Of a stretch of 64,000 nt of DNA, positions 26,536-35,446 are shown one piece after another. Position 1 is the stretch's first letter, and every line of letters begins with the position of its first letter. The DNA is taken from positions 34,271-98,270 of the forward strand of contig JASEGT010000001.1 in the NCBI GenBank assembly GCA_030018005.1, in the 5' to 3' direction. The position numbers were made by a program, and so were the translations under genes. Under the pieces are notes generated by a model. It was not told the DNA's origin. It searched no databases and was given only the letters and a program-made list of their open reading frames with translations. Source of the stretch: Actinomycetota bacterium. GTDB lineage: Bacteria; Actinomycetota; Aquicultoria; Aquicultorales; Aquicultoraceae.

Positions 26536-27843
26536 ATGAGCATCATGCAGTTGCTTGCAAAGAAGCGCGATGGCAAAGCCCTGACCGATGATGAGATAAA
26601 GTTTCTGGTCGACGGCTATGTCGCCGGCAAGATTCCAGATTACCAGATGTCGGCATTTTTGATGGCGGCGTTCATCCGGGGACTCGACGAGGATGAGACC
26701 TTCTCGTTGACTCGGGCGATGGCCGAGAGCGGTGAGATCATAGACCTAAGCTCCATCGACGGGGTCAAAGTCGACAAGCACAGTACCGGTGGGGTGGGCG
26801 ACAAAGTGACGCTGGTCCTGGCGCCGATGATGGCGGCGGTAGGGGCAAATGTCGCCAAGATGTCGGGGCGCGGGCTCGGGCACACCGGCGGAACCATCGA
26901 CAAGCTGGAGTCGATCCCCGGTTTCAACGTCGACCTCGACCGGGGCCGTTTTATCGAGCAGGTAGGCGAAATCGGAATCGCCCTCATCGGACAGACCGAG
27001 AAAATATGCCCGGCGGATAAGAAAATATATGCTTTGCGTGATGTGACGGCGACGGTTCCTAGCATCCCCCTTATAGCGAGCAGCATCATGAGCAAGAAGA
27101 TAGCGGGCGGTGCCGATGTGATAGTCCTCGACGTCAAGGTGGGGGCGGGTGCGTTCATGAAGACGCTCGATGAGGCTAAAGAGCTCGCGCAGACGCTAGT
27201 GTCGCTTGGCAAGCGCTTTAATAAGCAGGCCATTGCGGTAATAAGCGACATGAGCCAGCCCCTAGGAATCACCATCGGAAACGCGCTCGAAGCAGAAGAG
27301 GCGATCGATACGATGAAGGGCTTCGGCTCGCCCGACCTGCTCGAGCTTTGCATCGAGCTGGGCTCGCAGCTGATGATGAAAGCGGGTCTGGCGGCGAGCC
27401 GGCAGGAGGCTGTGGAGGCGCTCGGCGAGGTTCTCGAAAGCGGCAAGGCTTTAGCGAAGTTTAGGGAGTTCATAGTAGCGCAAGGGGGCGACGGGAGCGT
27501 CGTCGACGACCCGAGGCGCATCTTGCCGCATGCCAAATATGTCGAGGATTTGATTATCGCCGATAGCGGTTATGTGGTCGGTGTAAACGCCGAGGAGTTG
27601 GGCGTCGCGGCGCGTATCCTGGGCGCCGGGCGAAAGACCAAAGACGATATCATCGACTACACCGCGGGAATCGTTGTCGCGAAAAAAGTCGGGGACTACA
27701 TCAACGCGGGTGAGACCATCGCGCAAATGCGAAGCGGCAATGCGCATTCGCTTGCGGCTGTGAGTAGCCTCGTCTATGAGGCGTTTACTCTATCGCCAAA
27801 CCCGCAGGAGGCTAAACCGCTTATTTATGATATTATTGAGTGA
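26536..27843 (+). CDS. pdp: Pyrimidine-nucleoside phosphorylase
   Basis: A 435-residue enzyme that phosphorolyses uridine and thymidine to the free base and (deoxy)ribose-1-phosphate. The family signature KHSTGGVGDKVTLVLAPM (near residue 80) and the phosphate/base-binding SGRGLGHTGGTIDKLESIPG are intact, as is the C-terminal EAFTLSPNPQEAKPLIYDII. The ATG at 26536 follows AGGAGGCGG. The product feeds phosphopentomutase (21955). The family also includes thymidine phosphorylase DeoA; the bacillus-like sequence favours the broad pyrimidine type. Confidence 0.95.
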   Translation: MSIMQLLAKKRDGKALTDDEIKFLVDGYVAGKIPDYQMSAFLMAAFIRGLDEDETFSLTRAMAESGEIIDLSSIDGVKVDKHSTGGVGDKVTLVLAPMMAAVGANVAKMSGRGLGHTGGTIDKLESIPGFNVDLDRGRFIEQVGEIGIALIGQTEKICPADKKIYALRDVTATVPSIPLIASSIMSKKIAGGADVIVLDVKVGAGAFMKTLDEAKELAQTLVSLGKRFNKQAIAVISDMSQPLGITIGNALEAEEAIDTMKGFGSPDLLELCIELGSQLMMKAGLAASRQEAVEALGEVLESGKALAKFREFIVAQGGDGSVVDDPRRILPHAKYVEDLIIADSGYVVGVNAEELGVAARILGAGRKTKDDIIDYTAGIVVAKKVGDYINAGETIAQMRSGNAHSLAAVSSLVYEAFTLSPNPQEAKPLIYDIIE

Positions 27844-27906
27844 GATTTGCAGTGCATAGAACGGCGATGACCATGCCGTTAAATAACTTTTTAGTTGGAG
27901 TGAGAT

Positions 27907-28845
27907 ATGAGTGAGACCATCCTCGACCTTATAGGAAACACGCCTATAGTCGAGATAAAGAGATTGAACAAGAACAAGAAGGCCAAAGTCTTTGCCAAGC
28001 TGGAGGCGGCCAATCCGGGAGGTTCGGTAAAAGATCGTATCGCGAAATATTTGATTGAAAAAGCCGAAGAGAACGGCGAACTTACCAAGAAAAAGATCGT
28101 GCTCGAGGCTACCAGCGGTAATACCGGTATTGGGCTGGCGATGGTCTGCGCGATAAAAGGGTATAAGCTCCAGATAGTCATGCCCGAGACGATGAGTTTG
28201 GAGCGGCGCCAGATACTGATGGCGTTCGGGGCCGAGCTTCTGCTGACCGAGGGGTGCAAGGGCATGCCGGGCGCGATAGAGATGGCGGACCAGCTCGCCG
28301 ACGATCCGAAATATTTTCTAGTGAACCAGTTCGGAAACGAGAACAATCCGCTGACGCACTACGAGACGACCTCGAAGGAGTTGCTCGCGCAGGTCAATCC
28401 GATCGATGTCTTCGTCTCCGGAATCGGGACGGGCGGCACGCTCATGGGCGTGGGCAGGCGCTTCAAAGAAGAGAGCCCCAACACGAAAATAGTCGGTGTC
28501 GAGCCTTATCCCGACCACAAGATACAGGGATTGCGCAACCTCAGCGAAGGCTATATTCCGGCGATATGGGACATCTCGATGATTCACGAAAAAGTAAACG
28601 TCGAGGATGACGACGCCTATGATACCGCCAAAGACCTGGCCCGTTATGAGGGATTGCTCTGCGGCATCTCATCCGGGGCCGCCATGGCGGAGGCGCTCCG
28701 CCAAGCGGAGCTGCTTGAAAAAGGCAACGTCGTAGTCATCCTGCCGGACGGCGGCGAGAAGTATCTCAGCACTGACCTGTATACTTGCCCGTATCGCAAG
28801 AAGTGCGACCCGAAAGCGGCCGCTAAGTGCAAGGTGAAAAGCTAG
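27907..28845 (+). CDS. cysK: Cysteine synthase / beta-replacement PLP enzyme with cysteine-rich tail
   Basis: A 312-residue fold-type II PLP enzyme making cysteine from O-acetylserine and sulfide. The PLP lysine is in NPGGSVKDRIA (about residue 42), the phosphate-ring loop is EATSGNTGIGLA, and GIGTGGTLMGVG binds the cofactor phosphate. The final 19 residues form a tail with C294, C300 and C308 (CPYRKKC then AAAKCKVKS) that I do not know from standard CysK. The ATG at 27907 has TTGGAG upstream. It is followed three bases later by the DHH-CBS gene. Cystathionine beta-synthase-like activity is an alternative. Confidence 0.88.
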   Translation: MSETILDLIGNTPIVEIKRLNKNKKAKVFAKLEAANPGGSVKDRIAKYLIEKAEENGELTKKKIVLEATSGNTGIGLAMVCAIKGYKLQIVMPETMSLERRQILMAFGAELLLTEGCKGMPGAIEMADQLADDPKYFLVNQFGNENNPLTHYETTSKELLAQVNPIDVFVSGIGTGGTLMGVGRRFKEESPNTKIVGVEPYPDHKIQGLRNLSEGYIPAIWDISMIHEKVNVEDDDAYDTAKDLARYEGLLCGISSGAAMAEALRQAELLEKGNVVVILPDGGEKYLSTDLYTCPYRKKCDPKAAAKCKVKS

Positions 28846-28848
28846 CAC

Positions 28849-31491
28849 ATGGAAGTAATAACCGCGCACATAAACGCCGATTTCGATGCGTTCGCGTCGA
28901 CGGTGGCGGCGCAGAAGATATATCCGGACGCCAAGATAGTCATGGCCGGGGCGCAGAACAAGAACGTCCGGGAGTTTTTGGCGCTCCATGATGACGTAAT
29001 CGATACACTCGAGCTTAAGCATCTCGATAAAAAGTCGGTGTCGCGCCTTATCGTCGTAGACACGAAGATAGGCCGGCGTCTCGGCGAACTTCAAGACCTC
29101 GCCTATAAACCGGGAATCGAGGTCTTCACCTTCGACCACCACCCCTCAACGACTGAGGATGTCCCTATTACCAGGGATTTCTCGGAAAACGTCGGCTCGA
29201 CGACGACGATTCTGACAAAAATCATCCGGGATAAGGGCCTTAAGCTTACGCCGTTCGAAGCGACGCTCTTCGCGCTCGGCATACACGAGGACACCGGGTC
29301 GCTGACGTTTAGGACGACCACCTATGACGACGCGGAAGCGCTTGCATATCTGATGGGCAAGGGCGCGAACATCGAGCTTATCAACCGGTTCCTCAATCCG
29401 GTGCTCGAGCCGGAGCAGCACGACCTGCTCGACCGGCTTCTCCACGCGGCGCGCGTCATCGACGTCAGCGGTACTCCTATTATGGTGACGAGTGCGGTCG
29501 TAGACGAGTACATCGAGGGTGGCTCGGTCGTCGCCTCGAAGATAGCCGATATCGAGAATATCGATGTAATATTCGTCCTGCTCGAACACGACGACAGGGT
29601 GTATGTCATAGGGCGCAGCCGCACCGAGGTCGTCGACGTCGGAAAGATTCTCGAGGATATGGGAGGGGGCGGCCATGCTCAGGCGGCCTCCGCGTCGGTT
29701 AAAGAGAAAGGCGCAGCGGTAGTCGAGGCCAAGCTTGAACAGGCCATACGCGCGCATGTAAAAGAACCGCCGGTGGCGCGCGAGATAATGTCGGCGCCGG
29801 TGCGCACTATAGACGCGGATATCAGTATAAAAGACGCTAACAAGCTGATGATGAGTTATGGATATAACGGCCTCCCGGTGGTCGAGGACGGCAAGCTCGT
29901 AGGTATTATCGGTCGGCGCGAGATAGACAAGGCCGCGCACCACGGCCTGAGCCATGCGCCGGTCAAGGGCTTTATGATGCGAAAGATCGAGCCGGTCACG
30001 CCGGATACGCCGCTCCCCGACATACAGCGCCTGTTGAGCGACGAGAGCCTGGGGCGGATACCCGTCGTCGATAAGGGCAAGGTAATCGGCATCGTGAGCC
30101 GGACCGACGTCCTCAAGGCGCTCGGAGGAAGTGAATATTTCAGCGGCCCGAAAGGGGTGCTCCACGCCAAAGCCGAATATAGTCGAGGCGAGATAGCCCA
30201 GAAGATAAAGACGCTGCTCCCAGGCGACGTCCAGAAGCTCTTGCGCGACATCGGGGATTTGGCCGACGAAACAGGATACACGGTCTACCTCGTCGGCGGT
30301 ATTGTCCGCGACCTCTTGCTCGACCGCAGGAACCTGGACGTGGATATCGTCGTCGAAGGTGACGCAATCGAGTTCGCAAATATCTTCACTACGCAAGCAG
30401 GGATCGGCGCCCGGATTCGGGCCCATCGCAAGTTCGGCACGGCGGTCGTCATTATGCCCAATGGTTTCAGAGTCGATTTCGCATCGGCAAGGACCGAGTT
30501 CTACGAGAGGCCGGGCGCGTTGCCGCAGGTAGAGCCGACCTCGCTCCGCCACGACCTCGCGCGCCGCGACTTTACGATAAACGCGATGGCGGTCAGCCTG
30601 AGCGCTAAGACCTTCGGTAAACTACTCGATTATTTCAATGGGCAGCGCGACCTGAAAAACGGGCGTATCCGTATTCTACACAACCTGAGCTTCATCGAAG
30701 ACCCGACGAGAATCTTTCGCGGCGTCCGGTTCGAGCAGCGATTCGGCTTCAAGCTCGACTCCGAGACCGAAGAGCAGCTCCGCAAGGCGATTGAGATGGA
30801 TTTGATCGGACATCTTTCGGATGCACGCGTGCGAGATGAGATGTTGCTGATACTCTCCGAGGCGGCGCCGTTTAAGATCTTGAAACGGCTTCAGGAGTTG
30901 GGCGCGCTCTCTATCCTGCACCCTAAAATCGTAATCGATGCCGAGCTTAAAGCGCTCTTTGGACGCATCGATGATGCGGTGCGCGAACTCGACCATCACT
31001 TCGCCCATAAAGTAAAGAAGCTGCTGCCGTATCGGGCCGGGCTCCTTAGACAACTAAACAAAAAAGAGCTGGAAGCATGGCTCAACCGCATGAAGATCAA
31101 GAAAGCCGATAAGGTGCGGCTGCAAGAGCTGATTCTCGAGGTGCCCAAGGTCTTGAAAAAGCTGGAGGGGTCTGAGCGGCCTAAAAACAGCGATATCTAC
31201 AATATGCTCAACCCGCTATCCCCGGAGGCGCTCGTTTTCGCGCACGCGCTCACCAAAAGTCTCGCGGCGCGACGGCGCATCCATTACTATCTCTCGAGCC
31301 TGCGCGGTGTCAAAGTATCCGTCGATGGAAGGACCCTGCGGAAAATGGGATTTCCGCCCTCACCGGTGTATAATACTGTTTTGAGGGAGCTGTTGGCCGC
31401 AAAACTGGACGGAAAGATCGACACACCCGAAAAAGAACTGGAATACGTAGCCGGCCGGTTCGACCGGCTCAACAAGGAGAGTATGGAGTAA
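28849..31491 (+). CDS. DHH phosphoesterase - CBS pair - tRNA nucleotidyltransferase fusion
   Basis: An 880-residue multidomain protein. Residues 1-300 are a DHH/DHHA1 phosphoesterase (HINADFDAFAS, D96-H97-H98 in FDHHPS, GGGGHAQAASASV); about 310-430 are two CBS domains (SIKDANKLMMSYGYNGLPVV and RIPVVDKGKVIGIVSRTD); 465-880 are a class II nucleotidyltransferase with YLVGGIVRDLLL, LDVDIVVEGDA, RRDFTINAMAV and EDPTRIFRGVRFEQRFGF. In Aquifex a protein of this layout is the A-adding enzyme that completes tRNA CCA ends while a separate enzyme adds CC. Whether this one adds A or CCA cannot be decided here. It is coupled to cysK and the M50 protease. Confidence 0.88.
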   Translation: MEVITAHINADFDAFASTVAAQKIYPDAKIVMAGAQNKNVREFLALHDDVIDTLELKHLDKKSVSRLIVVDTKIGRRLGELQDLAYKPGIEVFTFDHHPSTTEDVPITRDFSENVGSTTTILTKIIRDKGLKLTPFEATLFALGIHEDTGSLTFRTTTYDDAEALAYLMGKGANIELINRFLNPVLEPEQHDLLDRLLHAARVIDVSGTPIMVTSAVVDEYIEGGSVVASKIADIENIDVIFVLLEHDDRVYVIGRSRTEVVDVGKILEDMGGGGHAQAASASVKEKGAAVVEAKLEQAIRAHVKEPPVAREIMSAPVRTIDADISIKDANKLMMSYGYNGLPVVEDGKLVGIIGRREIDKAAHHGLSHAPVKGFMMRKIEPVTPDTPLPDIQRLLSDESLGRIPVVDKGKVIGIVSRTDVLKALGGSEYFSGPKGVLHAKAEYSRGEIAQKIKTLLPGDVQKLLRDIGDLADETGYTVYLVGGIVRDLLLDRRNLDVDIVVEGDAIEFANIFTTQAGIGARIRAHRKFGTAVVIMPNGFRVDFASARTEFYERPGALPQVEPTSLRHDLARRDFTINAMAVSLSAKTFGKLLDYFNGQRDLKNGRIRILHNLSFIEDPTRIFRGVRFEQRFGFKLDSETEEQLRKAIEMDLIGHLSDARVRDEMLLILSEAAPFKILKRLQELGALSILHPKIVIDAELKALFGRIDDAVRELDHHFAHKVKKLLPYRAGLLRQLNKKELEAWLNRMKIKKADKVRLQELILEVPKVLKKLEGSERPKNSDIYNMLNPLSPEALVFAHALTKSLAARRRIHYYLSSLRGVKVSVDGRTLRKMGFPPSPVYNTVLRELLAAKLDGKIDTPEKELEYVAGRFDRLNKESME

Positions 31492-32091
31492 TTGAATTTA
31501 GAGAGTATGCTTTATAGGATACCGGCGCTGCTTATCGCCGTTACGGTCCACGAGTTCATGCACGGCAAGATAGCGCACCTATATGGAGATTCGACCGCCA
31601 AAGACCAGGGGCGATTGTCCCTGAACCCGCTTAAACACCTCGATCCGCTGGGTACGCTTATGATCATCGTCGCCGGTTTCGGCTGGGCCAAGCCGGTCCC
31701 GGTCAACCCGCACAGGTTCAAGGATCCGCGCAAACACATGATGCTGGTAGGCCTGGCGGGTCCCCTGGCTAACTTTACATCAGCATATCTTCTGGCGAGG
31801 CTCTTTTATTTGCCGATGCCGGAGGTTCTCTCAGCGCTGTTGGGCGTTACGATTTGGATAAACGTGATGCTCGGCATCTTTAACCTGCTGCCGATTCCGC
31901 CGCTCGACGGCTCGAAGATAATCCCTTATTTCTTGCCCGAGAGCATGCAGGATGCCTGGTACAGCTTCGAGCAATACGGGTTTATCATCCTCCTGGGCCT
32001 CGTCTTTTTGGTGCCGGGATTCTTAGGCACGGTACTGGGCCCGCCAATCGAGTTTATGTTGCGGTTTATCTACGCAGGGTTGCCCGCATAA
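31492..32091 (+). CDS. Site-2 protease family (M50) membrane metalloprotease
   Basis: A 199-residue membrane protein with the zinc motif HEFMH in LIAVTVHEFMHGKIAHLYGD and the third ligand region NLLPIPPLDGSKI. It belongs to the short, PDZ-less M50 group found in many Gram-positive bacteria; members cut within the membrane, but the substrates of this group are unknown. The start is a TTG immediately after the previous stop; an ATG at 31507 preceded by GAGAG is an alternative. The M50-trpS-scpA-scpB order is common in Firmicutes and actinobacterial relatives. Confidence 0.88.
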   Translation: MNLESMLYRIPALLIAVTVHEFMHGKIAHLYGDSTAKDQGRLSLNPLKHLDPLGTLMIIVAGFGWAKPVPVNPHRFKDPRKHMMLVGLAGPLANFTSAYLLARLFYLPMPEVLSALLGVTIWINVMLGIFNLLPIPPLDGSKIIPYFLPESMQDAWYSFEQYGFIILLGLVFLVPGFLGTVLGPPIEFMLRFIYAGLPA

Positions 32092-32140
32092 TCCTAAGAA
32101 GGTAAGCTGTAAGCTGACAAACAAGGAGATGAATGCTAAT

Positions 32141-33127
32141 TTGGCTAAACGAGTTGTAAGCGGGCAGCGACCGACCGGAAGACTGCATTTAGGACACTAC
32201 TTCGGGACGCTGCAAAAATGGGTGAGTCTGCAGGACGATTATGATTGCCTCTTCTTCGTGGCGGACTGGCACGCGCTGACCACAAAATACGATGACGTCG
32301 GCGAGATTGCCAACGACACGCGAGAGATGGTCATCGACTGGCTGGCCGTCGGTCTCGACCCGAAGAAGTGCTTCATGTATAAGCAATCCGAGATTCCAGA
32401 GGTCGCGGAGTTGTATCTCTACTTATCGATGATAACACCGGTCTCCTGGCTGGAGCGAAATCCGACCTATAAAGAGATCTTGCAGGAGCTGACCGGTAAA
32501 GATATCTCAACGTCGGGTTTTTTAAGCTATCCGATATTGCAGACGGCCGATATCATCCTGCCTCGGGGCGAGGTCGTGCCTGTCGGCGAAGACCAACTGC
32601 CTCACTTGGAGCTTGGTCGCGAGATAGTAAGACGATTCAACTTCCTTTACGGGGACTATTTTGCCGAGCCGCAGTCGATGCTGTCGCCGGTCAAACGTCT
32701 TCTAGGCATAGATGGGCGCAAGATGAGCAAGAGCTATAACAACTCGATTTACCTCTCTGATGAGCCCGATACGATTCGCACGAAGGTCAACCAGATGATA
32801 ACCGACCCGGCTCGCATCAAGAAGACCGACCCGGGCAGCCCGGATGTGTGTATGGTCGTCTATCCGATGCACCAGGTTTATACGCCGTCGGAGGAGCTTC
32901 AGGAGATAGAGGTAAAGTGCCGTGAGGCTGCGTGGGGATGTATGGCGTGCAAGCGCCAGCTTGCGGATAGGATTGTCGAGTCGCTCACCGGATTCAGGGA
33001 GAAACGCGCCGAAATAGAGCGCGCGCCGGGCATAGTCGACGAGGTGCTAAAAGAAGGACTGCACCAGGTGAGACCGATTTGCCGCGCCACAATCAAAGAT
33101 GTGCGCGAAAAGCTCAACATTAGATAG
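32141..33127 (+). CDS. trpS: Tryptophanyl-tRNA synthetase
   Basis: A 328-residue class Ic synthetase charging tRNA-Trp. The HIGH-type motif is RPTGRLHLGHYFGTL and the KMSKS motif is intact in GRKMSKSYNN. An AAGGAG at 32123-32128 abuts an ATG at 32129, too close to serve it, so I take the TTG at 32141 (MAKRVVSGQRPTG), which also matches the family N-terminus; starting at 32129 would add four residues. It precedes scpA by 22 bases. Confidence 0.94.
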   Translation: MAKRVVSGQRPTGRLHLGHYFGTLQKWVSLQDDYDCLFFVADWHALTTKYDDVGEIANDTREMVIDWLAVGLDPKKCFMYKQSEIPEVAELYLYLSMITPVSWLERNPTYKEILQELTGKDISTSGFLSYPILQTADIILPRGEVVPVGEDQLPHLELGREIVRRFNFLYGDYFAEPQSMLSPVKRLLGIDGRKMSKSYNNSIYLSDEPDTIRTKVNQMITDPARIKKTDPGSPDVCMVVYPMHQVYTPSEELQEIEVKCREAAWGCMACKRQLADRIVESLTGFREKRAEIERAPGIVDEVLKEGLHQVRPICRATIKDVREKLNIR

Positions 33128-33149
33128 CTGATATTAGAGGGGCGAGACC

Positions 33150-33896
33150 ATGGCGTATCAGATTAAATCAGAGATGTATGAAGGGCCTTTTGATCTCCTC
33201 TTGAGTCTGGTTTCGCGCCAGAAGATAGATATTTACGATATTTCGCTTGCGGGGATAGCCGATGAGTACCTCGAGTATATCGATTCGATGCAAGACCTCG
33301 ACCTTGAGATAAGTACCGAATTCCTGCTGGTAGCGGCGACGCTTTTGGATATCAAAGCCGCGAGTCTGCTTCCCAAGAAGGAAGAGGCGTATGAAGAGGA
33401 CGAGATATCGCCGCACGAAGCCCGCGAGATTCTCATCGCGCGCCTGCTGGAGTATAAGAAGTTCAAGAACGTGGCGGCGGAGCTTGCCGCCAGATACGAC
33501 GCCGAAAGCAAGTACCACCTTCGAGATGTCGGCGTCGAAGAGGAGTTCAAAAACCTCATACCAGATTTTCTTGCGGGCGTCTCCCGAGAGCGGATGCGTA
33601 AGCTGTTCCTTGCGATTAACGATAAGAAAGAGATAGCCTTAACCCAAGCGGATCACATCACCCCAAAACCGCTCAGCGTCGATGTCTTTATCGACAGAGT
33701 AAAGCAGAAGCTGCGCGGCGTGAAGTCGAGAAGCTTTCGCGAGCTGACGGCGGATTGTACCGAAAAGGTCGAACTCATAACGGTATTTCTGGCCGTACTC
33801 GAACTTTACAAGCAAGGCATCGTCGACATCGGGCAGGCGGAGACGTTTGGGGATATCATGGTCATAGTAGCGGATAAATCAGGAGTTAAAGCATGA
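33150..33896 (+). CDS. scpA: Segregation and condensation protein A
   Basis: A 248-residue kleisin bridging the SMC heads in the condensin-like complex that compacts and segregates the chromosome. The N-terminal YEGPFDLLLSLVSRQKIDIYDI is diagnostic, and the C-terminal winged-helix region (ELTADCTEKVELITVFLAVLELYKQG) is present. The ATG at 33150 follows GAGGGG. Its stop overlaps the scpB start (ATGA), so the two partners are translationally coupled. Confidence 0.95.
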   Translation: MAYQIKSEMYEGPFDLLLSLVSRQKIDIYDISLAGIADEYLEYIDSMQDLDLEISTEFLLVAATLLDIKAASLLPKKEEAYEEDEISPHEAREILIARLLEYKKFKNVAAELAARYDAESKYHLRDVGVEEEFKNLIPDFLAGVSRERMRKLFLAINDKKEIALTQADHITPKPLSVDVFIDRVKQKLRGVKSRSFRELTADCTEKVELITVFLAVLELYKQGIVDIGQAETFGDIMVIVADKSGVKA

Positions 33897-34474
33897 GCGA
33901 AATCAATGTGAGATTGCGCGGGATAGTCGAGTCGCTGCTGTTCGTGAGCGACCAGCCGCTCTCAGTGGAGAAGATATCGGAGATTGTCGAGGTCGACGGT
34001 GAGGAAATCAAAAAGGTACTCGAAGACCTCGAGAACGAATACAAGCGCGCCGACCGCGGTTATCAACTAAGGGAGGTAGCGGGCGGTTTTCGGATGAATA
34101 GCCACCCGGCATACAGCCCGTACATCGAGAAACTCCTCATCTCTTTCGACCACCGCAGGCTTACCCAGGCGGCCCTGGAGACGCTCTCGATTATCGCCTA
34201 CAAACAGCCGGTCACAAAAGCCGATATAGGCGCCATTCGCGGCGTCAATTCAGACGGCGTAATTAACACGCTCCTCAACCGCGACCTAATAAAAGAGGAA
34301 GGCAAGCAGGACACGCCGGGCCAACCGATACTCTACGGCACGTCAACGCGCTTCATGGAGTCGTTCGGCATGCGCAGCCTCGCCGAGCTTCCGCCACTCG
34401 ACGAATTCAACCCCGACGAGGACATCAGACGCCAAATCGAGGACAACCTGCGGACACAGGCGGTTGTGGAGTAG
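33893..34474 (+). CDS. scpB: Segregation and condensation protein B
   Basis: A 193-residue winged-helix dimer protein of the SMC-ScpA-ScpB complex. Seen: IVESLLFVSDQPLSVEKISEI at the N-terminus and the conserved core LTQAALETLSIIAYKQPVTKADIGAIRGVNSDGVINTL (split here only by domain order), then FGMRSLAELPPL. It is the last gene of the conserved backbone; the next ten genes or so are accessory. In mycobacteria and many Firmicutes an rsuA/rluB gene follows directly, whereas here it appears 11 kb away on the other strand. Confidence 0.95.
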   Translation: MSEINVRLRGIVESLLFVSDQPLSVEKISEIVEVDGEEIKKVLEDLENEYKRADRGYQLREVAGGFRMNSHPAYSPYIEKLLISFDHRRLTQAALETLSIIAYKQPVTKADIGAIRGVNSDGVINTLLNRDLIKEEGKQDTPGQPILYGTSTRFMESFGMRSLAELPPLDEFNPDEDIRRQIEDNLRTQAVVE

Positions 34475-34483
34475 GGCAGGCCG

Positions 34484-34702
34484 TTATCTTCGCAGCGCAT
34501 CAATGTTAATGCCGGCTTGCTTTAAAATCGAAATCGCCGTACCTTTGGGGAGATCTTTTCTGTGGTATGGCACGACAGCCCGCTTCTTTGCGTCCGGATG
34601 GTAATAAATCTTATGGCTGCCGGATGAATGGTCTAGGATAAAACCGTGATGTTCTAGGATTTTGATAACATCTTTAGGGGTTAGAGGCGGCACCTTAGGC
34701 AT
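34484..34702 (-). CDS. hicA: HicA-type toxin (mRNA interferase)
   Basis: A 72-residue double-stranded-RNA-binding-like toxin. The catalytic histidine lies in the family motif GSHKIYYHP, followed by KKRAVVPYHRKDLPKGTAISILKQAGI. HicA cleaves mRNA and tmRNA when free of HicB. The start overlaps the end of hicB by eight bases. The gene is convergent with scpB, nine bases away, and opens the accessory island. Confidence 0.9.
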   Translation of the reverse strand: MPKVPPLTPKDVIKILEHHGFILDHSSGSHKIYYHPDAKKRAVVPYHRKDLPKGTAISILKQAGINIDALRR

Positions 34703-34925
34703 ATTTAACGCTCAGCATCCCTTCAAGCGTCGCTGAGTCGTCCGGTATATCTTCACCATGCTTCTTAAGGCTTTCAAGATATGCCTTAATAGCGTCTAGT
34801 GCCAGTTCCTTTGCTTCCTCAATTGTTTCACCGTAGGTTATGCATCCCGGAAGAGACGGAACAATGACGGTATACCCGCCTTCGGGCTCAGGCCTAATAA
34901 AAATTCTGTAAGATAACTCTCGCAT
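34695..34925 (-). CDS. hicB: HicB-type antitoxin
   Basis: A 76-residue protein with the partial RNase H fold of HicB: YRIFIRPEPEGGYTVIVPSLPGCITYGETIEEAKELALDAI. It lacks an obvious C-terminal DNA-binding domain. A strong AGGAGG lies upstream of the ATG. It is transcribed first, followed by overlapping hicA, so the antitoxin is made before the toxin. Confidence 0.9.
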   Translation of the reverse strand: MRELSYRIFIRPEPEGGYTVIVPSLPGCITYGETIEEAKELALDAIKAYLESLKKHGEDIPDDSATLEGMLSVKYA

Positions 34926-35005
34926 ATTCCAAACCTCCTCACTGAGTTAAATTCTAATGCAAAACAATTATTATTAAAAGAACTGAATATCCGGTGACTA
35001 AATCG

Positions 35006-35060
35006 TTAGGCACGAAGCAAATACGGTGGTATGATACTAGGTAATACCAAGGGAGGTGTT
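35006..35060 (+). repeat. Promoter/leader repeat, copy 1 (mazEF-type control region)
   Basis: This stretch is almost identical, without gaps, to 39326-39380 (offset 4320; about six mismatches). It contains an extended -10 (TG-G-TATGAT at 35027-35035), the inverted repeat GGTAT (35028-35032) / ATACC (35044-35048) that could be an autoregulatory operator, and the ribosome site GGGAGGTG. Both copies end at this ribosome site: here mazF follows, in the other copy mazE follows. Confidence 0.75.
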
Positions 35061-35063
35061 TTT

Positions 35064-35348
35064 TTGCCCCGAATATTAAGGGGTGAGGTTCGCTGGGCTG
35101 ATCTAAATCCTGTTCGAGGTCGTGAGCAGGCGGGATTAAGACCGGTGTTAATCTTAAGCCATGATGTGTTCAACGAGTGCTCGGGCACTGTCATCGCGGT
35201 TGCGATTACAAGTCAACCACAAACGGCTGGATTTCCATTAACACTTGAACGAGCTGTCGGTAATTTGCCAAAGCAATCTTGGGCTAAGATTAGTCAGATT
35301 CGTACGCTTTCGATTGAGCGAATCGGCGAAATTGAAGGAGCTTTGTGA
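35064..35348 (+). CDS. mazF: MazF/PemK-type toxin without adjacent antitoxin, 3' end replaced
   Basis: About 94 residues from a TTG at 35064 behind GGGAGGTG. The MazF fold is clear: ILRGEVRWADLNPVRGREQAG, then RPVLILSHDVFNE, TVIAVAITSQPQTAGFP and SWAKISQIRTLSIERIG. MazF cleaves single-stranded mRNA at short sites. The usual last 15-20 residues after RIG are missing because from about 35329 the DNA becomes a copy of the region at 41064 (end of an SRPBCC gene). No mazE precedes it although the promoter region is mazE-like. Activity is uncertain. Confidence 0.78.
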   Translation: MPRILRGEVRWADLNPVRGREQAGLRPVLILSHDVFNECSGTVIAVAITSQPQTAGFPLTLERAVGNLPKQSWAKISQIRTLSIERIGEIEGAL

Positions 35349-35446
35349 GCGAGATGTCGAAAATGTTCAATCATCGAATAACTGCTAAGGAGTGACAATG
35401 GCTTGGATAAATCTGATAATCGCCGGTCTGTTTGAGATTGGATGGC
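35326..35446 (+). repeat. Segmental duplication, copy A (SRPBCC tail plus gdx start)
   Basis: Matches 41061-41181 gaplessly at offset 5735 with roughly 10 percent mismatches. In copy B this DNA is the natural 3' end of the SRPBCC gene plus the start of a gdx gene; here it replaces the 3' end of mazF. The similarity resumes at 35547-35718 versus 41182-41353. Confidence 0.8.

Noticed and set aside
29146..30552. A 468-codon open frame on the minus strand
   Set aside because: It is the exact shadow of the DHH-CBS-nucleotidyltransferase gene, arginine-rich, and shows no recognisable domain.
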